A stretch of 64,000 bases of DNA, from contig NW_004440453.1 of the NCBI RefSeq assembly GCF_000330505.1, forward strand, positions 27,394-91,393, written 5' to 3'. Of this stretch, positions 20,970-32,770 are shown one piece after another. How positions within the stretch are numbered: the stretch's first letter is position 1; each line of letters starts with the position of its first letter. This DNA is from Entamoeba invadens IP1 (taxonomy: Eukaryota > Evosea > Mastigamoebida > Endamoebidae). The notes below the pieces were generated by a model. The model did no database searches. It saw nothing but the letters and a program-made list of their open reading frames with translations, and had not been told where the DNA came from. The position numbers were made by a program, and so were the translations under genes.

Positions 20970-23271
20970 CAGAGTCCTTAAAAAATCAAAACCTTGCCAC
21001 CACGTTTTGTAGACGTGTTAAAAAATATTTTTTCGTATTTTTTTTTCAAATTATGTTATTTTCGAATTATATGGCAAAAAAATAATTATGGTAACAAAAA
21101 ATAATTATACAAAAATAATTAAAACATTTAATTAAAGTTACGATCATTGACATAATAATTGATATTTTGTTTGATGTAGTTCTTTGTTAATAGCACAATC
21201 TTTGATAAGTAATCTGTTTTTGGTCGTTTTTTCTTTTGAGTTGGGTTCACAAACACTTTTTAATATAGAAAAACCAGATTTACATGTTGCAGTTGAAGGT
21301 GGTATGCTCATCAAATAACGAAGAAGGTTGTACAAATTTGAATTTTTCCTTAAAAGGGGTAAATAATTTAGAAGATCAATTTTATCAACGACCCATGTTT
21401 CTTTGAATTTATGAAGATGTTCTCTTTTTTGTAAAATAATACCATTTCTCAAGTGTACATAATTATCCATATTCTTTATTTAATTTACTTCTTCCATATA
21501 GATTATCATATTTTTTGTTGGTTGATCATCACCATTGATTATTTTATCAAAATGAATTGCAAAATGACACATTTCGTCCAACAAATTGCAGTGCGATTCT
21601 CTTTCTTTTTGTTTGAGAGGATTTATTTGACATTTTTAATGTATTTTGAACAAGTTCCTTTGAATTTTGGAGATGTGCAAACACTGTAAAAACGAACATC
21701 AAGTGTTGTTTCGAGGATCTGAATGAGATCTATCATCCATTCAATATCGAAAAAATCTGTGGTTTCTTTTAAATTAGGAAACAACACAAATTGTTTATTA
21801 ATAATATCTATTTTCATATCACTTATTTTCGTTTTAAATAATTAAATTTTTTCATACGCTCTGAATATGCATGCATCCTTTTTTGAAGTTCTTTGTTTAA
21901 CATTTGGAGTTTTCCAATTGTATCCAAAATAAATGAAATGTGGTTTTTTATTACACTTCCACTGAACAACAAACACAATTGATTAACTGTATATTCACCA
22001 CATTCTTTATCTTTGTCCTCAAAACCTTCTAAAAACTCGACCACATTATCATAATGTTTGTGACACCAATCAAATACAGATTCAAGTGATAACCAACGAG
22101 TTGGACAATAAGTTGGAGGCAACATAGAGTATTTTAAATAAAAAGACTTTTCAACTCTCAAAAAATAACTTATTTCAGATATGATTTCAACACATTCATT
22201 GGCTCCATCAACACTTAAACATTCTTCTGCGCATAGATCTAAACGGTGACAGAAACACCAAACTGACATAATTTCAAATTGTCGTTTGGGTATAAAACTA
22301 AATTCTCGAACAACAAGAGGACCCATACCATTTTCCACCCCTTGCATGTTTCCTGCCCCATCCGTTACTATTGCAGATACTTTATTTTTGTCACATTTAA
22401 CACATTTTAAAACTTCGATTAAGTTTTCTTTCATGTTCTCACCAGTAGCCTTGCCAGAATACGTTTTCACTTCAACCAAACGAGTGAGTACTTTTAAATC
22501 AGGCATAACAATTCTGGTGTAATAATTATACCAATGTTTGTGGTGTACTGTACATTCATCGGTCATTATAGCAACATGTTGTGCTTTTCACATGTTTCTT
22601 GTATGTTCTTTTCGATTTTGGTAGCTTTTATATTAATTCTTGATGTCATGGTTTGATGGCTTGATCTTATTTTGTCTAGAATTCCTATTCCTTCCATTTT
22701 TATGTATCTTTTAATCATCACCAAAAGTTTTTCAAGAACTTCAGCTTTACATACTATATTATTGTCTGCAAATAACAATGAAATTTCTGTTGTCAATTCT
22801 CTTCCACTTTCGATTAGTCTTTTATCTCTATTTACAGCAGATTCTGTCTCAACATTTTCGTATTGAATGAATTCCATATTTTCTTTTTTTGAAGCATATT
22901 TTAAACCATTGAAAAAATATTGAGCAACTTTGCATTTGGTTACTTCATCATTATTTTCTTCGTGTGTTAGGTAATGATCTAAGGCAATTGTTTTATTGAT
23001 AATAATGCCGCAAACTCTACAGAAATATTTTCTATCAACTAAAACCTCCATATTTCTTTCTTTACCCCAATCAATTGTGTATGGCCTTTTCATATTTATT
23101 ACCAGATTCTTTTAAATAAAAAAATATATCTAAAAACAAATTTTAGGTTAAAAAAACAAATTTTGGAATTTTTATATGTTAAAGAAGAAAAGTGCTCATA
23201 ATTGTTTCAATTTTTGTTTCTTTCAAAAAGTTTAAAACCCTTGCCATCTATTTTTATTTTGGGGTACTCTG
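20970..23271 (-). mobile_element. hAT-like DNA transposon relic (2.3 kb)
   Basis: It carries a BED-finger/hAT transposase (minus strand). Short inverted ends begin CAGAGTCC on the left (20970) and CAGAGTACC in reverse on the right (23271). Both ends are directly followed outward by ACGTTAT (20963-20969, 23272-23278), seven bases of a probable 8-bp hAT target duplication. The boundaries are therefore supported but not perfect. Confidence 0.65.
21144..23093 (-). pseudogene. hAT transposase with N-terminal zinc finger, decayed
   Basis: The start is ATG 23093. The N-terminus has a C2H2/BED-type finger (YFCRVCG...DHYLTH) and then a helical region. The second piece (22566-21823) contains TDGAGNMQG and WCFCHRLDLCAEE, the central catalytic-region motifs of hAT transposases (D and the C/H-rich block). 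It also has CPTRWLSLESVF, a hAT motif preceding the last acidic residue. The third and fourth pieces (21817-21623 and 21470-21144) end with IPPSTATCKSGFSILK, the hAT dimerisation signature. Transposition of the element would be the function, in the nucleus. At least three frame breaks separate the pieces, so this copy is inactive. Confidence 0.85.
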
Positions 23272-23295
23272 ACGTTATAATAAAAATAATTACTT

Positions 23296-23320
23296 AACAC
23301 GTTCAAAACAGAAACGTTGT
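23296..23320 (+). repeat. 25-bp repeat, right copy at the hAT insertion
   Basis: Second copy of the AACACGTTCAAAA(C/T)AG repeat that also lies directly left of the hAT element. Confidence 0.75.
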
Positions 23321-23779
23321 AATAATAAGTTTTTATTTTTTTCTTTTACCTAAACCCTTTTTTGCCTTCATACACAAAACGAATTTTTGTAATTTTTTAT
23401 TTATTTTTTAATCAACTAAAATTTGAATTGTTTATTTTTTGGTCACACTTAACATGAAGTGTTAAGTATTATGTGAAGTAACAACTTCATCTGTTTTTGA
23501 TGCTACACTGAGTTTTTTGTGTTAAACAAGAGCAAAGCTTAAAAAAGAAAGATGGGGTTTAATGATGGTTTGATATTTTTGGTTGTTTTTTATATATAAA
23601 AAGTATATTGTCATTTGATTATAACGATATTGGTGTTTGTATAGTAGTTATATTTGTTAATGTGACTATTTGACATTGTTTGTCATAAAGTGGATTAACG
23701 ATGAAGCGTTTTTATATTAATTGTTGAAACACAATAAAACGATATGAAATTTCATCCAAAAAGATTATTTTTGATCAAT

Positions 23780-23965
23780 CTTAGGTAATTGAGTTCTCAT
23801 TTGTTAATTATTTTAAGTAAAATAAAACTGACTATTGGCCGGTTTGGGTTAGAAAGGGGTTTTGGAATAAAATAAAAGAAAAAAATGATTTGGACAATTT
23901 CTTTTTTACTTATTTTTCTTCTTAAAAAAAGTTTTGGGTTATAAAAGTGTTAAAATTTTATTGTT
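23780..23965 (+). repeat. Diverged repeat, copy 1 (flanks piggyBac relic)
   Basis: About 180 bp containing TTAGGTAATT, AAATAAAACTG, TTGG(C/A), AGGGGTTT and AAAAGTGTTAA blocks in the same order and orientation as 27283-27460, downstream of the piggyBac transposase. It probably marks the end of another, older copy of the same transposon. Confidence 0.55.
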
Positions 23966-24210
23966 TTGTTTTGTTTATTAATTAAATTATTTTAATGTTT
24001 ATCAATCATTTGTTCATTTCAAAATTGTCACATATTTGGTAAAAAAACAAAGATTTAATTATTCATTTTGAATTACAGTAAAAGCTCCCAATTATAATTA
24101 TTTCAGAAAATCGGAGTTTTTTCGGAAACAATAAGTTTGACTGAACCAAAGTCATAATTTATTTATTACAAAACAATTTTACTCACTTTATTAAAACTTG
24201 ATTATATTGA

Positions 24211-24720
24211 GTCTGTTTTTTATTTAACGATATTGAGTTTTTTACCATTATTTATAATAACAGTATTATAATTTATAATAAAAATATAGTTGTTTTTAAA
24301 AAAATGGTTTGTATTTTATTTTTTTGTTCTTTTTTTATAAATATGTGTTAAAAATAAAAAACAAAATGGCTAAACAACTGAAAAATTTATAAAGCCAAAA
24401 CGAATTATAAGTTGGTGTTGAAATGTGAATATGACGAAATAGACTATGTCAACCAGGTTATTCGAAATGAATAAAATGTCATGTTAGATGGAGCAGACAT
24501 GTCAAATTATCATTTGGGTCAATTGAAGACGACAACAAGTGATTTGGAAAAAAGTCAATGCTCAGAATTTGTTTATCATTGGTTTTAATTAATGACAATT
24601 TTATTAATAGTTATAGGTTTTTAATTAGCGATATTGAGTATAGTAAATAATGGTTTAATATTTTCGGTCTTGTTCTTTTTTTTGTTATATTTTTAGAATA
24701 TCGTTATATAGAAAACAGAC
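24211..24720. repeat. Inverted-repeat segment, MITE-like (510 bp)
   Basis: GTCTGTTTTTTATTTAACGA (24211-24230) recurs in inverse orientation as TCGTTATATAGAAAACAGAC ending at 24720, about 25 bp of near match. The interior is somewhat richer in G+C (24370-24600) but not openly coding. No clear target duplication was found. Confidence 0.45.
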
Positions 24721-25090
24721 TTTATTTAACACCTTCGTATCCTAATCTATCCAACGAATATTTATTTTTCTTTTTTTACCAAAAGAATCCATTTGCTGAC
24801 AAAAATAAAAAGTTATACAGTTTACCAAAAGTTGTCCATTTGACAAAATTTTACACAAAATAATATGAAAAAATTATGAAACAGTGTTTTTGAAATGTTT
24901 CGAACAGTTTCCCAAAATATTCCAGTTTTGATGGTCCAAAAATGTTTGGACAACATTGGAGAGTGGACAACATTTTTAGACTGAATATTTATATTTATTT
25001 TGACCAAATGTGCTTTTTTATTTGATTTTTTTACATGAAATAATTGATTTTGGGATATTTTTTCTTTTATTTTAAATCGTTTTTATTCAA

Positions 25091-27044
25091 ATGGAAATTG
25101 AATTACCTGAAGAACCAGTCTATTATTCTAGTGACGATGAAAATGAAATATCACAAGAAATCAATTTTGGTGAAAATATTATTGTTCCAGAAAAAAAAAA
25201 TTCAGAAAAAGATTTTATTTTTTCAACCCAACTTCCAGAAGAAAAAACCAAAAATATTCAAAATTGGGAAATATTAGACCCTGTTTTCGGGGAGGAAGAT
25301 TTTTCAAAAATGAATCAAAACTATAGAAAGACGATAATTTTGGGGACATTTTCTACCGAAATAGAGTGTTTTGAAAAAATTGTTTCTCCTGAATTTGTGG
25401 ACTTAATTGTTGCTGGCACCAACGAAAAAGGAAAAACACTGATTAGTAATTGGAAAAACACTGACACTGATGAAATTCGTTGTTTTATGGGGGTGTTGAT
25501 TTACATAGGGGCAATGCAAAGGAAAGGTCCAATTTCCCGATTTTGGAATCAAGAATTTGGCCGTCCATTTTTCGGAATTGTAATGGAAAGAAATAGATTC
25601 TGTGAACTGTATAGAAGTTTCCGTTGTGATCTTAAAGCCACAAGTAAAGAAAGAAGAACAACAACAACAACAGTTTTTCCAGCAGTCAAAGAATTATTTG
25701 GGATTTTTTCCCGTAATATTACCAACATTTGTACTCCCGGTCAATTTTTTTGTGTAGATGAAAGAATTTTTGGGTTCAAAGGTCGTTGCAAGGCAATCCA
25801 ATACTGCCCACAAAAACCAATAAAAAGGGGGTTGAAATTTTATTGTATTTGTACATACGATAAAAAATTGCGTGTTGGGATGACAATGTATGAGGGAAAG
25901 AAAGACCAATTGATGGGGAAAGTTACTCCAAAAGAAGAATATCACCATGGAGAGTCTGTTGTTATGGAATTAATAGAAAATTTGCTTCCAAAAAATTCTC
26001 AATCTTTGGAATTTTTACTTCAAAGCGACAATTACTTTACAACAATAAATGTAATTGACAAGCTTGAAAAGGAAAAAATTGGGTATATTGGCACTCTGAA
26101 CAGACGAAGTACTAATATCCCAAAAGAGGCCAAACAAAATTCAATGGCAGAAAAAGAAAAAGAAATATTCAAGTCTGAAAAAAATATTTTGAAAAAAATG
26201 GAATTATTGAAGAAAAAAGAAGAAAAACTTTTTCAAAAAGTTGCAATGTTATTTTCAAAAGAATCTCCAAATCGGGAAAGTTTGGAAAAATTAGAAAAAC
26301 AAGATGATGAAAACAACAAAAAATTGATGAAATTAAAATTGAGATGGATAATATTGAAACGCAAAAAACCCAATTTTATAAAGATAAAGAAGCCAATCCA
26401 CAAGATATCCGATTTTGGAAAAAAGACGGCATTCTTTTAACTTCATTCAACCCCCAAAAACAAAAACTGTCATCATTGCAAAAAATGCCCTTAATGTCCC
26501 GATTATAGACTCTTCAAAGTCTAAATCAGAAATAAACGTTTTTTATAATTATAGTAAAACTCCATGTGAACACTTTTGATTTTCTTTGTCAACAATATAC
26601 GACAAAAACGAAAACACGTCGATACAATATGGTCGTTTTTCAAAATATTTTGGATTGTGCCACAACCAATGCCTATGGAATGTTTAAAAAATGTAAACAA
26701 AACAACCATTTCGACTTTCTTGTTAATTTGTCAAAACAGCTTTCTGAAAATTACATCAAACGTCGACTCAGAAATAGGATGAAAAAACAAAAGAGAAAAA
26801 AAGAATGTTTTACGCGTGCGGTCTTTCAAATTGGTGGATTGAGTCAAAATCACCCGAACAAATAAAATACACAAGAAAATTCAGTCGGGAGAGGGAAAAG
26901 TGTCATCTCTGAATCGGAGCGAAAGCCAGTCGGATAAAAGAATTGTGTTCTTTTTGTGATCAAAACGTATGCTTGTCTTACTCTATCATCATGTGTAGAG
27001 TGTGTTGGGAACAAAAACGACGAAAAGAAAAAAATCCAAGCTAA
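25091..27044 (+). pseudogene. piggyBac transposase, decayed
   Basis: ATG 25091 opens an acidic N-terminus, followed by the piggyBac core: DEIRCFMGVLIYIGA, ISRFWN, FGRPFFGIVMERNRFCEL, then FFCVDERIFGFKGRC (first catalytic Asp) and LLQSDNYFTTI (second Asp). An unusual Lys/Glu-rich coiled-coil stretch follows (about residues 350-430). The main frame closes at 26440 in out-of-frame sequence. Homology continues in other frames as NPQDIRFWKKDGILLTSF, then NTFDFLCQQYTTKTKTRRY and VVFQNILDCATTNAYGMF. It ends with a Cys-rich finger-like tail (CSFCDQNVC, CRVCWEQ) near 27044. At least three frameshifts make it non-functional. Terminal repeats with TTAA duplications were not found. Confidence 0.85.
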
Positions 27045-27282
27045 AAAACTCCAAGTGAATAATTAGATAAATCATTGTTTTGTTTTATTGTTTTTTTAGT
27101 TTTTTAAACAAAGGACTAGAAAAAGAGATGATTGAAACAATTATTGGCAATCGATTACAAAAGATGAAAAATTTTATCACAAGAAATGTGTTACGACAAA
27201 CCTATTTTGTAGTTAAAATATATAGGTTTAAAACTATTATTGTTCTTTGTGTTGTTATTCAAGACGTTTTTTTCGAATTCTT

Positions 27283-27460
27283 AGGTAATTTGGTCTTAAT
27301 TCATACTTTATTTAAATAAAATAAAACTGTCTGTTGGCAAGTTTAGGTTTTGAAGGGGTTTCTTAAAAATAATAAAAAAAACAAGTTTTAAGACAAATAA
27401 TATTTTACTTAACCTTTTTTTAAAAATATGGTTTTCGGTTAGAAAAGTGTTAATTTAATT
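27283..27460 (+). repeat. Diverged repeat, copy 2 (3' of piggyBac transposase)
   Basis: Partner of 23780-23965 with the same block order. It lies about 240 bp after the end of the piggyBac coding remains and may be its 3' terminal region. Confidence 0.55.
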
Positions 27461-27546
27461 TGTTTTTTGAAAAATTTTTAATAGAACATATTTTTTATTT
27501 TAATATAATATAAAAAATAAGAATTATTTTTTTAATAATATATATA

Positions 27547-28688
27547 TAGTCAAATTCAAAAAACTGATCGGTGAATGTTCCACTATTAATTAAACATAAA
27601 ATACCCAAGTTTTTAAATAATCCGATTTTTGGATCCAAAAATAAGACGAAGATATTACTTATTTAGTCTTAAATAAAAATTATTTATCAAAGAATATTTT
27701 TTTTCCCGAGCTTATTTATAATTCGAAAGGTTTTTTGAAGACAAAAAACCTGATTATTATTTCTTATTTTCAAAACAAAATTGATATAATAAAAATAAGT
27801 AAATATACAACAAAAACACTGATAAATTAACTTGTTAAATTTTGAAACTAAAAATAACATAGTAATTTAAAAGTCGAATTATTAAAATCATTAAATGTAA
27901 TTGTAATAAAACCGCATCTTTTATTATTTAATAGAATATTAAAATTAATAAATTTAAAATTAACAATGATATGATTTGTGAAAAAAAAATATTTAACAGA
28001 TAAAAATCAGTTCAATATGAAAAAGGGGGTGTAAACAAAGAAATACATTTCTTTTTATCTGAAGAAATTCGCAAGCGTGATAGCTTTTGAGATAAATGGT
28101 AACAATTATAAGGGTTGGTTAATAAAATGTCCTACTAACATGAACTCAAATAATTATCAAAATAGTTATTGACAATCTTCTGATGGATCAAGTAAAAAAG
28201 AATGCAAATTTATCAATTTGTTCGAGATTATGCTTTTTGTCTTAATGCCAAATCAACTCGTAAGTTCTTCAAAAAAATATATTTTTAATTTCTTCACGAC
28301 TGGCCAGTCAGCAGTCCAGATTTAAATCCCAATGAAAACATGTAAGGATTGTGAAAAAAAAACAGTGTTTAATATTAACCCTTTTGATAAAACAAAAAGA
28401 CTTATTCTATGAAGCACAAAAGGCGTTAAACTCAATACTAATTTACTTTGTAAACAACTTCGTGGATTCTTTCGAATCACATTTGTTGGAATGTTAGAAA
28501 ATAAATAATTATCTATACATTCAAATTGATTTTTTAACTATAACTGTAGTTTAGTTTTTGTGTACAACAATTAAATTAAATAAAACATTTTATAGTTGTT
28601 TATAAACCAAGTTTTTTAATGTTTTTAAAAATTGAAAATAAGATAAGATAATCGGACGCTTTTTTATTCAGATTTTTGAATTTGACTA
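27547..28688 (+). mobile_element. Tc1/mariner element relic (1.14 kb)
   Basis: Inverted ends TAGTCAAATTCAAAAA (27547) and TTTTTGAATTTGACTA (ending 28688) are flanked by TA on both sides (27545-27546, 28689-28690). The interior holds a decayed Tc1-type transposase. Confidence 0.75.
28075..28508 (+). pseudogene. Tc1/mariner transposase, C-terminal remnant
   Basis: The diagnostic block HDWPVSSPDLNPNENM is encoded at about 28305-28352, followed by in-frame stops (TAA, then TGA) and further recognisable C-terminal sequence to TAA at 28506-28508. Upstream pieces such as INGNNYKGWL and KCPTNMNSNNYQNSY match the region before the catalytic motif. The N-terminal DNA-binding part is not readable. It is inactive. 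Confidence 0.7.
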
Positions 28689-29558
28689 TATATATTAAAT
28701 AAATATAATTAAAATTACAAAAAACAATATAATTATGATCAAAAAAATAAGTTTAATCCAAAAATAAGCTGCAGTTTTGGGACTGGATGATTTAGTAAAC
28801 AGGCTTTTGATTAATCATGCTGGAAACATTATTTATTGCAAAAACCTTATTTATCTACAAAAATAGGTTATTTTTTTGTTATTTGGTTTGGTTTTTCAAT
28901 TTTATTTTTTTTCGTTTGAAATCTTTGTTTTTTCAATCAAAACGAACTTAAACAAATTGACCAATTCGATTTTTTACGCTCAAATATCGCGTATAACACC
29001 AGAGAGTGGTGTCGTTGTTGGGCGGATTTTTTGTGTAAAATGACAAATGCAACAAAAGAATTCGACAATAACCAACTGTTATTTCATCAAACAAAAATAA
29101 AAAAACATTGAGACAAATCATAATCAAACAGAACACCACGCTTGGCAGACTCGAACATTGAATGGTTGTTCTGCAGTCGAGTAAAAGTTGTTTATAATAA
29201 ATTGTTTTGGCTGCGTGGACGTCATTTCGCTCTTTGTAAGAATACATTTAATAAGTTTACCCACGCCTAAAAGCGAAATTCTTCAAAAAATGATCCAAAA
29301 AACTCGGTTTGTTTTATGTAATTTCCTGTTAATTTGGGGTAATAACGCCACTATTATCACCATTTATTGACAAACAGAAAAAATGAAATGATTGGCTAAA
29401 TGACTTTAACCCCATTTGTGTTTTTGGTTGTGTTATTGGAAAATAGTTTAAATAATAGTAATATTAATTAAACATCCCAAATTCGCATTTTTTTCAAAGG
29501 GAAAAAGATAAATAAAGTTTCCAGACTGACTGTATGTTTAAATTTGTTGATTTATATA
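28689..29558. other. Intergenic region with scattered coding-like DNA
   Basis: Mostly A+T-rich. A stretch around 28940-29290 is less A+T-biased and has overlapping open frames on both strands, none with recognisable homology. It may be a very old gene or transposon fragment. No feature is claimed. Confidence 0.4.
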
Positions 29559-31633
29559 CAGTCAAAGGCGCTAATTTGTCGGTTTCTCTATTTGTTGGTT
29601 AACTAACCAATCAAAATTCAAAACCGACAAATAGGTTTTTTATTCTGGAAACTTGAACTTTTAATGAATAATTAATTAAAAAAGTTTCTAACTGTTCTTA
29701 AAACATTGAGTATATAATTATGAAAGTCATCTTTTTTGTTTGAGTCAACAAAGCGGGATGAATAATACAACAATGTTTCTAATTGCACCATGAAAGACTC
29801 GGTTTCTTGATCATGAAAGTTTTCTGTTTCTGTTATTTCTTGAATATGGCAAAATGGATTGATATTTTCATACTGAGTTGAAGTAAACTCTTCGATTGTT
29901 TGAACTCTATCTTCTTCGTTCATAGGTACGCTGCAATACAAATTGTAAATGTTGATATCCAATTCAACTTCTTGTATTGCAGCAATGCTTTGTTGCGCAA
30001 ACAAATTTGTGTGTTTAAAACAGTTGCATATTGTTTCTTTCGTAATTTCACTCCAAGATTTTAAAATAATTGTTATAGCTTCAACAACACTCAGTTGTTT
30101 GAATGGACACATCACACTTCTTTTTAAAAATGTTCATTTACTGGTAATTTAGATTTGATAACATCGTAACTTGCTTCTGATAAAGATTCAACGAGCTAAT
30201 TAATTGTTGTGATTTTCATCTCATTCATCAATGTTGTTATTGTTGATTCTCCAACTTCGTTAAAAATTGTTTCGAGCAAATCTTTCTTTTTCTTTTTTTC
30301 TTGAATTTTTTGTTGTTGAATTGAATTAAGATAATAAGTGATGAAATGTTTTTTGTAATGTTTTTTAAACGAAGCAATTATTCCCTGATCCAATGGTTGA
30401 GTTTTTGCTGTTGTGTTTGGAAGCAAGTTGATCAAATTGATATTGGTTAAAACAACAGTCACTTTATGGACGGGTGCATTATCAATAATCAAAACAATAA
30501 ATCGACCAATTCTTCTTAAATCATCATCCCACAACTGCAAAAACTCATTCCAGATTAATACTGACATCCAGCTACTACTATCTGTTTTATAAACAATGTT
30601 CAGTTGTTGAAATAATTTGTTTGATCCACCTCTTGGCATGTGAGCAGTGTGTATTACAATTGGTGGTCTTTTATCACTTCCATCCATGTTACAACAGAAC
30701 AATAGAGTTATTCGCTCTTTTTGAATGTTTGTGGTTTTGAGAAATTTTCTTGTTGTCAGTGAACGCATTGGCAACTGTCTGTAAAATAGACCAGTTTCGT
30801 CTGCGTTATAAATGTCAGAAAATGAGTATCTTGACAATATTTCTTTTATGTTATCAAGTTCTGTCGCGTAAAGAGTTAAATCTATAACGTCCTCGTGTCC
30901 AGAAGATATGTGGTATTTCAAGTTGATTTTTTCTTTAAATCTTTTAACAAACGAATGTATGTCTTTAATTGTAAATTCTTTGTTTTCGATGTATTTGGCA
31001 ACTTCAATTTGGAGTACATAATCATCCAAATAGTTTCCCGCAAGAATTGAAGTGTTTACATATCGTTCCAAATGCAAAACAACTTCGGCATTGGGTGACG
31101 TTCTCTGATGCTTCGTTTCTTTTATTTCATGTTTTTGATAAGCCTGCAATTGATCCAAACTAAAGTTGTACTTGGGGTATAAAGTTGAGAATTCATCTCT
31201 CACCTTACACCAAAAATTCTTCTTTTCGAGGCCACTATATTTCGAATAAAGTTTCTTTATTGTGGCATGTGCTTCTGGTGTGATATTTTGGTAAACCTTT
31301 CTGGGTTTTTTATCGTTAATAGACATTACAATATACAAGATGGTATGTATCAGTTTAATATAAACATTTTTTACATAAATCTTTTCAGTAAAACGGCACT
31401 ATTTTATATATGGTAATTTATGTCAAAATTTTGTTTTATGATTGATAATAATTGGTAAAAGAAAACAATTTTATCATTTTTATTTCACTTATTATATAAT
31501 CAATATTTAAAAACCAAAAAAATATTTTTTAAACAACCAATATTTTTAATGGAATATTCCACAAAATTCTATAAAAACTGACAAATAGGCTCGTTTTTGT
31601 GTCGTAAAACCGACAAATAAACGCCTTTGACTG
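29559..31633 (-). mobile_element. Pogo-like (Tc1/mariner superfamily) element, TIR CAGTCAAAGGCG
   Basis: Ends CAGTCAAAGGCGCTAATTTG (29559) and the inverse of CAGTCAAAGGCGTTTATTTG (31633) are flanked by TA at 29557-29558 and 31634-31635. The first ~29 bp match with three differences. Subterminal copies of ATTTGTCGGTTT are present at both ends. The transposase is on the minus strand and broken near its C-terminus. The same TIR family bounds a MITE at 56717-57571. Confidence 0.85.
29672..31326 (-). pseudogene. Pogo/Tigger-like DDE transposase, C-terminus broken
   Basis: The likely start is ATG 31326 (MSINDKKPRKVYQNI). An N-terminal helix-turn-helix/CENP-B-like region comes first. The DDE domain follows with YNADETGLFYRQL (first Asp), VLIIDNAPVH (second Asp) and TQPLDQGIIASFKKHYKK (third acidic position). 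All three catalytic positions look intact. The main frame ends at TAG 30196-30198. The same frame continues for some 28 codons to a TAA, and the typical acidic C-terminal part (LSVVEAITIILKSW, ITKETICNCFKH) continues in another frame to 29672. It is therefore truncated and probably inactive, but less decayed than its neighbours. Confidence 0.8.
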
Positions 31634-31667
31634 TATTAAACAATATTTAATAAAATATATAATATTA

Positions 31668-32770
31668 CAGTATGGAGAATAATTTGTCTTGCTGGAACTA
31701 ATTTGTCTACACCCTTAAATATTAAAATTTACTATATTTTATTATACTCAAAATATTTATTAGATTTATTCAGATTTGTCTTTTTTAGTAATATTTTTGT
31801 AAAAAATTACTTGGAATATATCTATAAAAAAAACATTTTTTGTTTGTGACACATTTTTATCGAATAAAACGGGACATTACTGTGTTGTGGATGAAAAATA
31901 AAAAATTAAAAAACCACATTCAAGAATACAAGGAAAAAACACCAAGCATTGATTTGAATGATAATAAACAACAGTCAGAAAAATGCGTTAAAAAAAGTAT
32001 GATAACAATTAAATTAATTATAGCACATAACAAGTGTTTCTACTATGACCTTTCATTCCCACCCTCATCCCAATTTTCAGAGTAAAGCATTTGCCTCAAT
32101 ACTTTTTAATAAAGTCTACATCAACGCAACCGTTTGTGCTTCCCTATGTCACCTACTTTTCTGTCCGTACCGCGTGGACGTGGATGTGATTCCACCCTGT
32201 TTAAAAAGGAAGGGGGTCAGGAGATCCGCGCCAAGGGAGGACTGGAACGTGTGGAACGGGTGCACAAATAGACTGTTTTGACGCGGCTTCCAGAGCTTTT
32301 TTTTCGGTGCTGTCTCACTTTGTACCCACTAACTCAATGTGACTGTTCGTCATTATTTGAAATTGGGAACGAAACCAAATGTCTACTAAATTTACTATTT
32401 ACTATAATTCACATATTTTAATAAAAAAATCAAGTTGTAAAGGTAATGGCGTGAAAAGCCATTATATTTTGACTGATTTAAACATTTATGTTATTGTATT
32501 AACGAACAAAACAAAAAGTTGACACAACTGACAGCAACAATATACCATTGTTGTTGGTAAAGCGTATTTTATAAATTAATTTTTAAGTTTTAGATAAAAA
32601 GTTTTTTAGTTTGGGTTGTTTGGTTTAAAATTAGAAAGTAGACAAATTACGATTTTGGAGATGGAACTGAAAAAAATATTGGGGAATTTGTGACTTAAAA
32701 ATGGGAAATTAATATGCTAAAAGGTTTATAAGACAAATTAGTTCCTGTAGACAAATTAGTTGCCCATCTG
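31668..32770. mobile_element. Non-autonomous TA-flanked element (1.1 kb) with a GC-rich core
   Basis: Ends CAGTATGGAGAATAATTTGT and, inverted, CAGATGGGCAACTAATTTGT share about 40 bp, including the repeated motif GGAACTAATTTGTCT. TA dinucleotides flank both ends (31666-31667, 32771-32772), as for Tc1/mariner elements. No transposase was seen. The element sits 34 bp from the previous transposon and 36 bp from the 3' end of the kinase pseudogene. Confidence 0.75.
32100..32345 (+). other. GC-rich island of unknown nature
   Basis: About 245 bp with far higher G+C than anything around it, including GTCCGTACCGCGTGGAC (a hairpin), GTGGATGTGATTCCAC (another hairpin) and a T8 run at about 32299. A 78-codon open frame (32045-32281) crosses it but has no recognisable family. 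It could be a structured RNA gene carried by the element or a captured foreign segment. It did not match any RNA class I could fold. Confidence 0.45.

Noticed and set aside
28948..29247. Minus-strand 99-codon frame
   Set aside because: No recognisable motif, and a competing open frame on the other strand has equally plausible composition; not claimed as a gene.
29949..30152. Plus-strand open frame inside the 29559-31633 element
   Set aside because: It is antisense to the transposase C-terminus; composition and motifs belong to the minus strand.
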